From Tetrastigma voinierianum (taxonomy: Eukaryota > Streptophyta > Magnoliopsida > Vitales > Vitaceae), in NCBI GenBank assembly GCA_016808115.1, contig JAEQBH010000989.1:248001-312000 (forward strand): DNA of 64,000 bases. Direction: 5' to 3'. Below, one piece after another: positions 33,023 through 44,828 of the stretch; positions within the stretch are counted from its first letter, which is position 1, and each line of letters begins with the position of its first letter. The translations under genes were made by a program, and so were the position numbers. Below the pieces are notes generated by a model. The model worked only from the letters and a program-made list of their open reading frames with translations. It did no database searches and was not told where the DNA came from.

Positions 33023-34049
33023 TTTTTAGGTTTTTTTTAATTTTTTTAAAAATTATGACAAATGCTTATTTATTCAAACACTTCAATTTTATAAGTGTTT
33101 ATAATGGTATTTTCAGTAATTTCAGCTATTATAAGTGTTTGTGTAGTAATGCATTCAAACACTTTAAAATATGCATGCTCGCTTTTTTAAAATACGTGAT
33201 TCAAATACAAATAGTTTATCGACAAAGACTTGTGACATAAAGCTCGCTTAATAATAAACTCAAGTAAAATTAGCTGCTTAATTAAGATCTTTTTTACCCA
33301 AACAAATATTTCTTATATTTCTTCTTTTTTCAATATTTCATTTGGGCGTGATATAACAAATTTGTTATTCTTGTAAAAATATTTTATATTTTATGATATT
33401 TTATTTGATTAAAATTTTGGAATTACTTTTTATTATAGTCATTTTTTTTGAAATATTATGTTAAAACTTAAAAGTAATATAATCATGGGTTAGAGCTGGA
33501 AAGCCAACCCGACCATTTCGGTCCAATCCATCCGAACCACGGACTAAATAAAGTCAAGCATCCGACCTATTCATCACTAGGTTTTAGTTAGTCTTAACTA
33601 AGCAATTCTCAAAGTTGCAAGCAAAAATAAGTCAAAATCTTAAAAATGCTTTAAAACATCACTTATAAAATTTATCATTTTTCAAATAAAAATAAATAAT
33701 ACATAAACATTTAATAATAATTAATACATACAAATCAAATTAAATCCTAATGCTTCTATTATTTTCTCATTATTCATAATAATAACATAACATTTGACTA
33801 TACATTAGAAATGTTAAATATATTGTGTTTGATTTTAAATAAATCAAATAAAATATTTTATTGAATATTTGATTTTTAAAATTTTATTATTTGTGGACCA
33901 TATTAAATATTTTGTTATTTATTTAAAAAAAAATTAGTATAGAAAATATTTATTTTATTTCTCGATAAGTTTATATCTTTTATATTTGAATTATTTAAGT
34001 TTTAGGAATGAAAAACAATGTTAGTTTTATTTACATAAATATTAAAACT
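30870..34049. other. AT-rich spacer, no gene
   Basis: Strongly AT-rich. Holds one copy of the dispersed GGATCTCT repeat (30940-31020), poly-A/T tracts, a ~70-bp TA run (32947-33016) and, near 33490-33570, a short GC-richer patch (CCAACCCGACCATTTCGG). 31640-31860 contains two imperfect copies of an ATAAGCTTC...AAAGCTT type sequence (tandem near 31745 and 31810). Reading frames across this area are compositional. Confidence 0.7.
32947..33016. repeat. (TA)n microsatellite
   Basis: About 70 bp of pure TA, the longest in the window. Confidence 0.95.
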
Positions 34050-36040
34050 ATCAAGATCGGCCATGCATAGGGGGACAATAATTGTTACTACATACAGATG
34101 GTGAATTGGACTCACGGACCCTAGAATCCAAATGCCTGGTTTGTACCAAAACCCCATTTTGCCCAAAAGTCCCAGCCTCGGGAATGGTCAAGTAAGCCTT
34201 CCCTAATATCAAGCTTGTGGCTAAGGTGTCAATGGTCTCATTAGCCATCAAAGCCTATCCAAAGATTAAGCCTTCCCTAATAAAAGCATTGGGCCACTAA
34301 AAACCGCCCCGCCCCACCTCACACCCTTTACAACACCTTCTCAAGAATTTTGTAGCACTTCCTACCAAGTCGATATAGCCTGAAAAGTCTTTTAGATCCA
34401 CCGCATTCTCATATTTAGGAATCAGTACCAAAAAAGTGGAATTTAGGCTTCTTACAACTTTATTTTACTCATAAAATTCTCTAAAATAGCCCATAACTTC
34501 CTTCCACACAAAATCCCAGCAAAAGTGCCAAAACACAATGGAAAAATCATTCGGGCTTTACGCTTTATCCCCATTTAGCTCAAATAGAGTTGCAAAAACC
34601 TCATCAATAGAGAAAGGATCTCAAGCTTAGCAGCTGCAACACTCCCAATCACTATAAAAACTTGGGAACCTCGAAAGGTCACATCAACAATCCTCCCCGC
34701 GGGCTTTAGGAAAAGGAGTTGCTGGAGCAACATGAATTTCCTTCCTTATGGAGCCCCTCCTCATCTAACCATATCCCATTAACTCTGATTTTCTTGATAA
34801 AATTCCTCCTCCTATGTGAATTAACCATTATGTGAAAAAATTTGTATTACGATCACCTTCTTTTAGCAAAATTTCTCAAGACTTCCGCCTCCAAGATACC
34901 TCCTCCAAAATGGACCAATATTTATAATCCTCCCTCGCCAAATCCCTCTCGATGCAAGCCTCTAAAGTCAAAACCCATCCTTCTCCTTATCATCCCAATG
35001 ACATAAATTCACATAGCCTCACTTTTTCTCACCTCAACCCTACCGAACACGTCTCTATTCTAGGACTTGAGGAAGTCCTTCATGGCTTTTAGCTTTAAGG
35101 CCACACACAAAACCTAATGAACTTCTATGAAACATAGGTCTGCCACCAAGTTCAATTTCTTCTTGAAACCTCAGCCCCTCCTCAACCACATATTTTCAAA
35201 CGAAAGTGAGGCAGGTCGCTCCTAATTTTTCCCGCATCGCGTATCAGACAATGATCCGAGCATCGCCCAGTAGTAGACCCTAACAACAAACTTCCAAAAA
35301 AAAATCTTCCTTCTCGCAATCATTCCATGGGAGATCAAGAAGCTGATTTCATTCGACTGCATAACTATTATTCCTTTCTTCCCTAAGTAAAAGGACCACC
35401 TTTGTAAAGGAATGTCTCACATCTTTCCTCAATGACTTTAGAAAACCTTCACATGGAAGCAAACATCCTTCCACCTCTCCTGCACTCTATAGGGTAACAG
35501 ATAATATTAAAATCACCCCCTACACACCAAGGACCAATCCACAACCCTCTGAGGAAACTCCACCCCACCAGAAGTATTCTCCTTTTTCATCTACCTCATG
35601 TGGCCATACACGCCTAAAGAACATCCATGGAAACCCACCAAGACAATTTCTCAAACCACAAGAGATTTAAAAGATCCTAACCTCCATTCCAAACCAATTC
35701 TATAAATCTTTCTCTTATTATACTAAGACTACAACAATCCCATAATTAATAATTTAAATTTTTGTCTTTGACGACAAATCAAGCCCTCAAACGATTTGAT
35801 GGCTTTATAACCTTCCTCTTGTCTTATCGCACCCCCGATGCCCAAGATAGAATCCTCAACCCATGAGTTCAAACAAAGAACTCAGATCCTTTTCCACCCG
35901 CTTCACCCATTCAAATTATTAGCAATACTCCAGTTTCTTCAATTCTCTCGCACCTAGAGGAAACCATTTGCCCTTGTTCCTCACACTGACCTAGCAAGAT
36001 CATTCAACTCAGATTGTATCTAAGATCTCCTTTTCCCTAA
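34050..36040 (-). pseudogene. Second L1-type LINE: endonuclease and RT start, 3' part missing
   Basis: Minus-strand ORF2 relic. 35240-35830 carries endonuclease text: GVYGHMR, ERWKDVCFH, a GKKGN-type loop, SNEI...FLISHGM, and a SDHC-like block near 35250 corresponding to the conserved SDH active-site motif. 34780-35130 is the linker (LKAMKDFLKS, NRDVFGRVEV, KFFHIMVNSHRRRNFIKKI). 34260-34570 is the start of RT (LVPKYENAVDLKDFQAIS, then IANETIDTL-like text near 34230). The catalytic FADD region and everything after it are absent beyond ~34050, where AT-rich spacer starts. Unlike the LINE at 20-23 kb, it has lost its 3' end, so truncation happened after insertion. Confidence 0.7.
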
Positions 36041-37239
36041 GGATTAAATTGAAATGCAGAAACTCTGTATTAATTTCACCGGAATCTTAATTAAGAAACT
36101 TTTTCCCAACCATTTGAGAGTCCCCATTATAGGCTTCCAAGATGGAAAAATCTCATTCACTGTCTCCTTCCTCATCACACACCTCATTTTCTCGTAGTTC
36201 CCAATATGGGATTCAAAAGCTAAACTCCCACTTTTGGTCATCCCCATTAATCACCACAACATCTCTAAGGAACCCCCACCTTAATAAGTCCCCAATATAC
36301 TGACTGCCAAAAAACAGAGCTTGGTGAAAAGAAGAGGTCCCACTTCCTACAGAGGAAGCATGGAGAGAAGAAGAAGATTGAGTAGAATTTTCTATTGGGG
36401 CAAACCACAAGTTGTAATGCGAAACTGGGCAAGAGCATATTTTCAAATATCAAACAATCTCTCTAAGGTTATGTATGAGGTCCTAATTCTTCACACAAAA
36501 ACTAAGACACTCCTTGCCCTGAAGGCAAGAACTCAACACTACTTTTCTCATGAGTCAGTCAGTCAGCTCGGCCTCAGTTCCACCTCCCTCCACTGGCCAT
36601 TAAAAATTGGGTGCCCATGGAAAAAGGCTGGTATGGTCCACTGGCGACTAGTCTCTGGGGTCCAACACTGGCCTGGTCAAGTCTCAAGACAGATCCAGCC
36701 CTTCCCACGCCTGGCCCCATTAGAAGCTGGGCCTCACCCGCCAACAGCATTCCGCGATTTGGAAAGGACACCCGCCCCCGCCTTACAACTCCCTAAAGAA
36801 AGACTTCGTCTCATTTTCCAATCCACTCAAGTACACCCTTGAGGTTAATAGATCCACCAATTCACTCAAATGCAGGTTTTTCAAGAGCTAAACAAATTTA
36901 CCAGGAAAGCCTTAATCTCAGAATCACAATGAAAAACCATATTTTTGACCGTGATCTAGCATCTTAGAAGAAAATAATCCCGCGGTTCCTTCGTCGCTCA
37001 TCTGATGAGTGCTGAGTCTCCTTCTTCCTCCTGACCACCAAAACCTCATCACTTATTTTTGTTTTTTCAGCCGCAAGCCTCTAATTTCTGTATAAAAGAT
37101 ATTGAAGCCAAGAGCAAAGATATCTCAAAACCTAAAAGTGTAAGATATTATTTAAATTCACGAGATCAAATTTCAATGTTAGAATTACAAACACATGTTA
37201 ATTATAACCCAATATCGTACATTCCATTTCCTGAACCAC
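36041..37239. other. Unassigned region, possibly LINE ORF1 remains
   Basis: Directly upstream (minus strand) of the second LINE's endonuclease. 36550-36840 is GC-richer, with open frames on both strands. The plus-strand frame 36321-36842 is the longest (173 aa) but has no recognisable domain. On the minus strand the GP-rich text (MGPGVGRAGSVL) could be part of a LINE ORF1 tail. 36850-37239 shows nothing I can name. Confidence 0.35.
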
Positions 37240-38249
37240 ACCGGCCTTTGAGGTGAATCAATTAAAATAACTGAAAGAACTGATTCCATGATCTCTCCCA
37301 ACTTATTTATCACGACTGGCTCCAACTGAAGATCGGTTCTCCCAGTGATTCGCAGAGCGATTTCCTTAATCCGTGATGCAGCCTTGAAAACAAAGATGAT
37401 CCTCAGGGCCTGGGGGAGGACTGGAGCACGATCTTGAGCATTATATATATATAGAATCGCGACCACGGGCCTCTCGTTCTGGAGTAAGACCATACTCGGC
37501 CCACACACTTACCCGACCCAGCCAATGCTATTTAGAATCCTTATTTCTCCTTATTAGACCAAACTTAATTCGATTAAATTTTAATTAATAAGCCCACATT
37601 CAATGAAAATCTTGTTCTCCACTTGAAGCGATATTAATTGAAACAAAGCGTGTCTTTATATTAGATACATAGATTATTCTTAATAGTGATCCCATCCCAT
37701 AAAGTCTCGAACAACTGAATCATGGGTTGTAATTGCATGTACTCACATAAGCCCTTCCATGGTCCGCAGTGTTTTTCAACTTTCTTGATATGGATTCAAT
37801 ATGGTAGTGTGTTAAATGGACAATACCTCATAATGAGTAATTCTTCATGTTATCCATTTTGTTAGTCGGAATTCTCTCTCAGCAAGTGTCCTGAAACTGA
37901 GAGTAGTGTCACGAGAATATCCATCATGGTTCCAACGAACTTTGTATATGTGTTACCTTGATAGGTAACTTTACTTTATGTGTAACAAAACATCTTTGGT
38001 AAGGCTAATGCCAAGAATGCCCCATAGCACTGTATTAGATTTGTTACTCAGTTTTCATGTTATATGTACTTTCATTAGATAAACCTACATTCACAAATAC
38101 CTTGAATGCAAAGTTGATAAATTCAATTAATTATTACAAAAAATGTAATGAAATCGGATTCATCCTTCATGAAACAACATAAACTAACAACTCCCACTAA
38201 TTTACAATATCCCATGATACTCCTAGCCCATGTTAATGACTTGTATCGA
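37240..38249 (-). other. 3' flank of copia element C, probable UTR/LTR remains
   Basis: Non-coding, lying just downstream (minus strand) of the copia C RNase H end. 37500-38140 contains motifs such as CTCTCTCAGCAAGTGTCCTG and TTGATAGGTAAC typical of copia 3' ends, but I could not pair it with a second LTR elsewhere in the window. A minus-strand frame at 37185-37508 (107 aa) has no recognised domain. Confidence 0.35.
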
Positions 38250-41200
38250 TCAAATACACAGGGCGAAGGCCTTTGGTGCGGATCTGATCCTTATAATCTG
38301 ATATGTGCTCCCGCTGCGACGTCCAGATTTTGAACTTTTTCCTTTATAGTCAGGTACTTGGCCTCCACATGTGCCCAGACCCCGCCGAGACTCTGGTGTT
38401 GCTGTAAACAACCTTTGCGGAGGAGGATACGATTGATTCTGTTCCTCTTTCATGTCTTCCTCTGCTAACTTAAGATGTAACTGTTGTTGGCTTCTTTTCA
38501 TCTGACGGCCGGCAAAGTACGAATCCCGAATACCCGACTAGGCATGGAGTCACGAACATGTTTGTAAATCGACATATAGTCTTTTGTCCTCTTTAAGTAC
38601 CTCATAACCTTCTTAGCGACAACCCGATGATACGTGTCGGTTGTGCGATGTACTTTGAAGTCTGTTCTGTATGATATCGGCTAGTCGCCTTGAGCATACA
38701 TAATACTCCCAAGTGCCACTGGCATAAGGTACATTCTTCATTGGGCTTTCGATATCGAATGAGGACATTGTGACGGACTGAGCTTATCACGCTGGATAAA
38801 GGAGCAATTCTGGCTTACATTGTTGCATGTTGGATCTTTCTAAAAAATACGATCAACTATGCCTGCACGAGATAAACTGATAGTCTGCGAGCGATTCTGT
38901 GAATCTCGATGCCCGGGAATGAAACCTCTGCGGGTCCTTCATATCAAAGTTCTTTGACATCAGTTTTGTCTCATCGATAAGCAGGAGTCAGCGCTATGAC
39001 GGATATCATCCACATAAGTATTAGGAAAATGTTCTCCATTCGACCTTGCACAGTATACATTGATGTACTTTGTTCTCCATGAAGCCATATGAAGCAACAA
39101 CTTGCTATGAAACTTTAAGTACCATTGTCTAGAAGCTTGCTTGAGACCATAAATGAACTTTTCAGTCTACATACAAGTGTACTGATCTTGCCACAAAACC
39201 TTGGGTTGCATCATATAGACTTCTTCATTAAGGTCTCCATTGAGAAAGCGTTTAACATCCATGCGGGTGTAACTCCATGTCGAAATGAGCAACTAATCTA
39301 CATGATCACTCTGAAAGAATCTTTAGAAGAGGCCCAGGAGAGAAAGGTTGCTTCATGATCTACTCCTTCTCTCCCGAGTGAAACCTTTGGCTGCAGTCAC
39401 GGCTTTAAACTTCTCGATCTTTCCTTTATGGTCCCTTTTGATGCTATACACCCATTTGCGGCCAATGGGTCTTATGACCTTCAATTAGTGTTAAGTTCGA
39501 AACTCAGTGCCTGTACAGATTGAATTTCGCATCTCTCGTTATCAATAGTTACGATTGAGGGGCGAAAGCGACCGCATAAGTTATTGGATCAGTCCAGGCA
39601 GATATCGTGATCTTCTCCTATATAGACTAAATAGTCCGGTGGTATAGCTGATCGTCTCTCCCTAGTGGATCTCACTAGGTAGTAATAGCTACATCCACCC
39701 TTTGAGAGCCTTGATGAACTTTATTAGGAGTTGTCTCAACAACAGGATCCCTAGTCTCAACAGGTTCAATATGGTGTGTGGGAGTTCCCACAATTATCTG
39801 TATGGGAGGAGATAAAGATACCACATTACCCAGGTACTATGTCTCGATAGTGCAATGAGCGGTTATTTTCTTGACCACATCAAACTCCAACTTGGTTGTT
39901 TGTGATTCCACAGTTACCATGCCTCATTGGGATTATAGAGGCAAATATCCTTCGAATATTCGGGTAGATACAAAGTAACACATTGGTAGTTAAGGTCGAC
40001 TTGCTTAATGTTGGATTATCTGACTTCATACAGAGGACATCCCCCGAACTTGCAAGATGGTTTAAGCTGAAACTACGCCCGAGTCCATAACTCAGGTCGA
40101 TGGAGCGACTTTCGTAGGTACGATTCAATACAAAACATTTTAGCTTCACCCCACAGCAAGATGAAATTGTCACATAATCATGCTCTTACCATTTCCATAA
40201 GAGTACGATTGCGCCTTCCGGTATACCATTTTGCTCGGGACTCAGGCATAGTAAGTATTGCCTTATCCCGGGGAATCCTCTAAGTATTTGAATGGCCTTA
40301 AATATGGCGTCGCCATAGCGCCATAATACTCTCCACCTCAGGTCGGATCTAACAACCTTTATGACTTTTCCCAAGTGTTTCTCAGGCTTGGTCAAAATCT
40401 TAGACAATGAAGTTTGCGGACTTTTCTTTAATCAAGTACAAATAACCATATCGAGAAAGAGTCGTAATAAATGTGATGAAATAAAGATTTCTACCTGAGG
40501 TTGCGATATAAGGTCCACTTATATCGGTGTGAATGACATCAGCCAGTCGAGCTACGGTGCGAGTTTTCTTTCTTATCTTGGTCATTTACCTCTGGCCAGT
40601 GCATGCATATCTACAGGAGTCGTTTTAAGAGCGGGGCGGGATGTTGGTCTTTATCGGCCCTTTCATACATCATGGGAGTATGGCGAGTACTATGCCACGA
40701 TGCATGGAACTCTTCCTTAGGTAATGGTCTCTTAGAAACAACTTTTGCGAAGTATAAACTGCGTATATGTCATTGGGAGATAAACTCCGATCTATATAAT
40801 CCGGGTTAGACATATGACAGCGCTGACCTTATTTGAATTAAAAATGTTGAATAACATTGCTTTTGATTTCAAAGGTAATCATATAAATCCAGAGCACGAT
40901 CACGAGCAAATTCCGTCTAAAGGAAGGTACATAAAAGATTGTCTTTCAACATCAGTTTAAATACATAATCTAGAATTAAGATTACATACTCCCACAGAGC
41001 ATGACATGACCTTCTCGTTGTTTCCTGATGAGCTTTGATTCATGCTGTTGGCTTCCTCGATTTATGGCATGAATCCACACTGTATGGTAAGCGACATGAT
41101 TAGTTGCTCCTTTCTCCGAGCCACGAAGCTGGATGGTGCTTGAGATGGGTTGGATTCACAAACAAGTGTTAAAGAATCATTACACCTTAAGCCACGTTTG

Positions 41201-41990
41201 GACATCGAGAAGCTTTAAATTTTGCACACTCCTTCTTCATGTGACCTTTCTTCTTACAAAGAAACTAGCGATCACCATTTTTCAAGAATGTCTTCTTTGG
41301 ACCCATATCAGTTAATGAGTGGTTTTTCTTGAGCACCTTTATGAGTCACGACTTTTGAACTGCTTATTTTTCTCTTGGAACTAAGCGGCATAGGCCATAT
41401 GCTCTTTTTCCTTCTTAAGTTTCTCTTACATACCACCCCTTTGCTATCGAGTCATTTCTTGACGAGTCGTCTTGGGAATTGTAATTTATGCTTTATAATC
41501 CGAAAATCAGGTGGAAGGGTCTTTGGGAGAAGCGATGCACAATGCGATGGAATGGTAACTGTTAGAGCTTGAAGCTTCGTCTTTAGGTCTGCATCGAGGA
41601 CATAATCTGCAGCTTGGCCCAGTACCATCATACTTCTGTTGAAGAGCTTTTGGAGAAGTGTTCAACCTCGGCATTAGATTAAATTCGATTTCTAGCCTCA
41701 TGGTATGCATCATTTCCTTAAGCGATCTGGGTCAGTACGGTAAACCACTTTTAAGTGTTCTTGAATGGATTTCTTCATTATTCGATAAGCAAATCTGATT
41801 GCTCCTTTCGGGTAGCATAGTCAGTTTTCTCGGCACAATCTGCAGGTGGTGTTATCTGTAGGCTTATCCTTTGTAAGCGCGATGACATCATGACTCCATT
41901 TCGAAATAGAAAGTCCTTGATTAATGCCTGAAAGTGCAATTTTAGACCACATATTAGATAGGTTTGAGTGCTTTGCGCGTTAATCATGTC
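38250..41990 (-). pseudogene. Ty1/copia element C: gag, protease, integrase, RT, RNase H
   Basis: Minus strand, from high coordinates down. 41780-41990 is gag-like (TPPADCAEKTDYATRKEQSD). 41225-41265 reads FLCKKKGHMKKECAKF, a zinc knuckle whose first cysteine is lost. Protease remains are near 41030-41080 (SVDSCHKSRKP). 40400-40585 is the integrase core (ADVIHTDISGPY, YFITFITTLSRYGYLYLIKEK; the second aspartate region is altered). 40186-40400 continues it (KVVRSDLRW, SPEQNG). 39880-40100 is the post-integrase segment (SLNHLASSGDVL). 39050-39460 is RT (FLNGDLNEEVYMMQP, FIYGLKQASRQWYLKFH). The YVDD site is lost. 38600-38800 is RNase H/connection. Stops and frameshifts are present throughout. 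No LTR pair was established. Confidence 0.7.
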
Positions 41991-42049
41991 ATTTATACGA
42001 TTGAAGTGTTGAGTTTCTTAGTACCACTTAACCGCATTTAGAGGGTATT

Positions 42050-43640
42050 TTTTGGTTGTTTTGCGGTGTTGTGCACTCTTGGGTTCGATCTCAATACAAA
42101 GGATGAATCATGAAGTTGGAATTCAAGTCTGAAGCCATCGACCGACCATGATCAATGAGAAAACCAAGGCAAAGTGAAGAAAATTGGATGCGATTGAAGG
42201 CGAGGATGAAGCGAAGGATCCTTGATGCGGGAATTTTTGCTCAGCACGAAAATTTTAGCTAAATTCTTGAAAATTTAGTAACCTTAGCGAGGCCATGGCT
42301 GCTGTAAATTGCAACATGCGAAAACGGAATTTCGCTAGACCCGTCAATTCGCCTAGGCACGCTCTGCTTGAAAAATGGCGGTTCGTACTCACGAGAATTT
42401 AGCTAACCGCGAAATTTCGGCCCAACTAAGCGAAGTGTGCATCCTGCGAAATTTCATGTTTTAAGCTGGAGCACGATAATTTCGCTAGTTAAGCGAAATT
42501 TTGCGATCGCGAAAATTAGTGCCTCGTCATGTTTTGTAATTAATGCCCAGCGGAAGCTCGAACTTGGTGTATTACTCGTATCCTTTAACTTAGCGAGTTG
42601 ATAGGTTTTTGGTATTTTCATACCTTGAAGGGCTTTATATAACCTCTTGTTTGTAGCACAAGCAACAATTTTAAGCAACAATTTGGGGAGAGAAAGATAT
42701 TTTTGTAAGTTTCATTTTGTAAAATAAAGTCTTTTATTTTAATTAGGTTTTGCTTTTCTCTCTTCTCTCTCACTTTCTCTCCACTCTCATTTGTAGACAC
42801 CTCTTGAGGATAATGACTGAAGATGCTTGTCATACCTTTATCTTAGGAAGGAGAAGCTAGCTTGGTGTGGGCATATGCATGTTGTCCTCTTGTCTTTAAA
42901 AGCTAGGTGGTGTGTTTATGGCCCATATATTCTCAAAACATGGATTGCATAACATTGAATGTCATTAATTTGTGATACTCTCATGCTTTAGGATCAGTGC
43001 ATATTCGATGAGAGAAGTCTTGTGATTCTTTAGATGGTGCTGAGCCTTTTTAAAATGATATTTATATGTTAGGTTTCTCAAATTAGAGTTATAGCATTTA
43101 ATGTTTATTGATTTATTGTCTCTCCATGCTTTAGAATTTGTGATTCTTTAGATGGTCTTCTGAGCCTACGAGATGATATTAAATGTTAGGGTTTAAACGA
43201 TGGGGGCCGCTTGCATGCTACCTGTATTGACTCAAATGAGGAGTTGTTTCAAAGGGTGAGGTTTGCTAGTTAAACATAGATAGAGTTATCTGCCCAGGGA
43301 CTATAGGTTCTTGTCATGCAGCGAGATAAACCAGGACACTTGTTTGCCACCCCAACTTGCAGTTAGTGACACAATTCTTAATGAAGTTAACTTTTCTGGC
43401 AACTTTCGAGTTTTTACAATTATCGGTTTTCAAACCATTTCCCTTTGTTTTTGAAACCTGAATCAAAAGAAGTCGAATAGAAAGCCTTGCAACCGTCTTT
43501 GATGCAAACCATTTTAGGATGAAAACCCCGTCCGGAGTGTTCGACCACAGACCCTTATCACTGCATTAGCTTGACTACGTGACAGGAGGAACAGGTATAT
43601 AAATATTGGTGATTATTTCGACTCTTATTAGCGCAGTCCA
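42050..43640 (+). repeat. Isolated Tat/Athila-like LTR
   Basis: Plus-oriented LTR-like block without adjoining gag or pol. It has a U3 rich in AATTTCGC/GCGAAATT inverted motifs (42240-42520), a TATA element (CTTTATATAACC, 42632-42643), a leader, and a U5 that near 43530-43600 reads CGGAGTGTTCGACCACAGACCC...CACTGCATTAGCTTGACTACG, which resembles Tat/Athila U5. 42957-43215 contains an imperfect tandem duplication (GTGATTCTTTAGATGGT at 43023 and 43144). Both ends are estimates. It may be a solo LTR inserted upstream of copia C. Confidence 0.5.
42240..42520 (+). promoter_or_regulatory. Inverted AATTTCGC motif array upstream of a TATA box
   Basis: Repeated GCGAAATTT and AATTTCGC half-sites in both orientations. 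The clearest is a perfect 9-bp inverted repeat, AATTTCGCT-AGTTA-AGCGAAATT, at 42478-42500, followed by TTTTGCGATCGCGAAAA. The array ends ~110 bp upstream of CTTTATATAACC. Its function is inferred only from position. Confidence 0.6.
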
Positions 43641-44336
43641 GTCCTCTTTCCATTTCTTAAATTCAATCAGTAAGGACCTCCAATTGAAATGGAATTGCTA
43701 GTTCCTGAAAAATTGTTGAAAAAGTAAAACAAAACAATACGATCAGCATGTGTGTTTTCATACGAGAGAATTACATACATCATCATAATCACCTTTGGGC
43801 GAAAATATGACATGCGGTTGTACCTCTCCACATGACAAGCGGCCATGAGAACATATTCTAATCTTCGTGAAATCACCACCTTTGGGTGTATGAACCCATA
43901 AAGATCTGATCATTTCTTAAGCCACAGTACCATACATGTATCCCTCAGTGAACTTAACACGGGATCACCTCCTTTGGGAGTATGATCACGTAATAAAAGC
44001 AGAACATCCCACCACGATATGAGACTTATATTTCGCAAACCCAATCAAATTGTGCCACTTTGGCGGTTGAATCCTTGAAAATCTCTCATACCAGGGATAT
44101 AAACTTTATGTATCACATTCAATATATATATATGTAATGCCAATTATATTGTTCAATTCATTCATAGACAATGAATTTAGACTCTACACAGTCCTTATGC
44201 AGTGATATGTATTTCCGAAACCATAGAGAAATACAAAAACTACGTAAAAATACCCTAATATCTAGGCGTACATAAGGTTCTATACGCATTTTCATATCTG
44301 TAAAAGCTTCAAACATGCAAAATAAATATACCACAT
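43641..44336. other. Unassigned LTR-like fragment
   Basis: No gene. Three loosely similar phrases, CACCTTTGGGCGAAAATATGA (43790), CACCACCTTTGGGTGTATGA (43870) and CACCTCCTTTGGGAGTATGA (43965), are spaced about 85-95 bp apart, a pattern seen in some copia LTRs. A short TA run lies at 44122-44133. It could be the 5' LTR of copia C, but no partner copy was found. Confidence 0.35.
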
Positions 44337-44574
44337 TGTAGAGAATTTCGATACGAGTTTGTAGATATCAAGATTGCCCAAAAACGCCCTCACACGCGCC
44401 CTCACGGTAATTTATCGAAATAGTCTAGAGAAAGTTGGGATTTTTCTAGATCTCGGATAATGAAAGCGGTTAATACTTAGTTGGAATCGTCTTGCAAAAT
44501 CTTCGCTACCCGGTGAATTTAGATTGAATTACGAGATAGTCGAATTTCACGTATTTAATTAGCAGTGTCGAGCA

Positions 44575-44643
44575 ACACATGGCGAGCCATGTGAATGACA
44601 CAAGGCGAACCATGTGAGTGACACATGGCTTGCCATGTGTGTG
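44575..44643 (+). promoter_or_regulatory. Three 23-bp palindromic tandem repeats in U3
   Basis: Three units of exactly 23 bp start at 44575, 44598 and 44621. Each is ACACA-GG-C...-CCATGTG-TG, with dyad arms ACATGG/CCATGT in units 1 and 3 (one mismatch in unit 2). CATGTG matches the E-box/MYC-type core. The corresponding stretch of the 24-26 kb LTR has no such triplet. Confidence 0.75.
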
Positions 44644-44724
44644 ACACATATTTATCTTGTGTCAATCGACATGCATGGCTCCTTTGAGGCTCTGCCAAGA
44701 AATTGCGGTGGCCTGCGTCTGTGA

Positions 44725-44828
44725 GGGCGGCAAGGAGAAGAAATGGAGGAAAGGAGAAAAGAAAGGAAAGAAGAAAAGAGGAGAAGAAAAAGGAGGAAGA
44801 GAGGAAAAAGAAAGAGGAAAAGGAAGGA
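44725..44828 (+). repeat. GA-rich low-complexity tract
   Basis: Nearly pure purines on the plus strand. All frames across it (E/K/R-rich on plus, S/F-rich on minus) are products of composition. Confidence 0.85.

Noticed and set aside
32872..33240. 122-residue frame
   Set aside because: Built on the TA microsatellite (YIYIYI) and AT-rich flanks. No domain.
36321..36842. 173-residue plus-strand frame
   Set aside because: No recognisable domain, and it lies antisense to probable LINE remains. Not enough evidence for a gene.
37240..38140. 3' LTR of copia C
   Set aside because: The position is right, but no matching second LTR could be found in the window, so I list it only as 3' flank.
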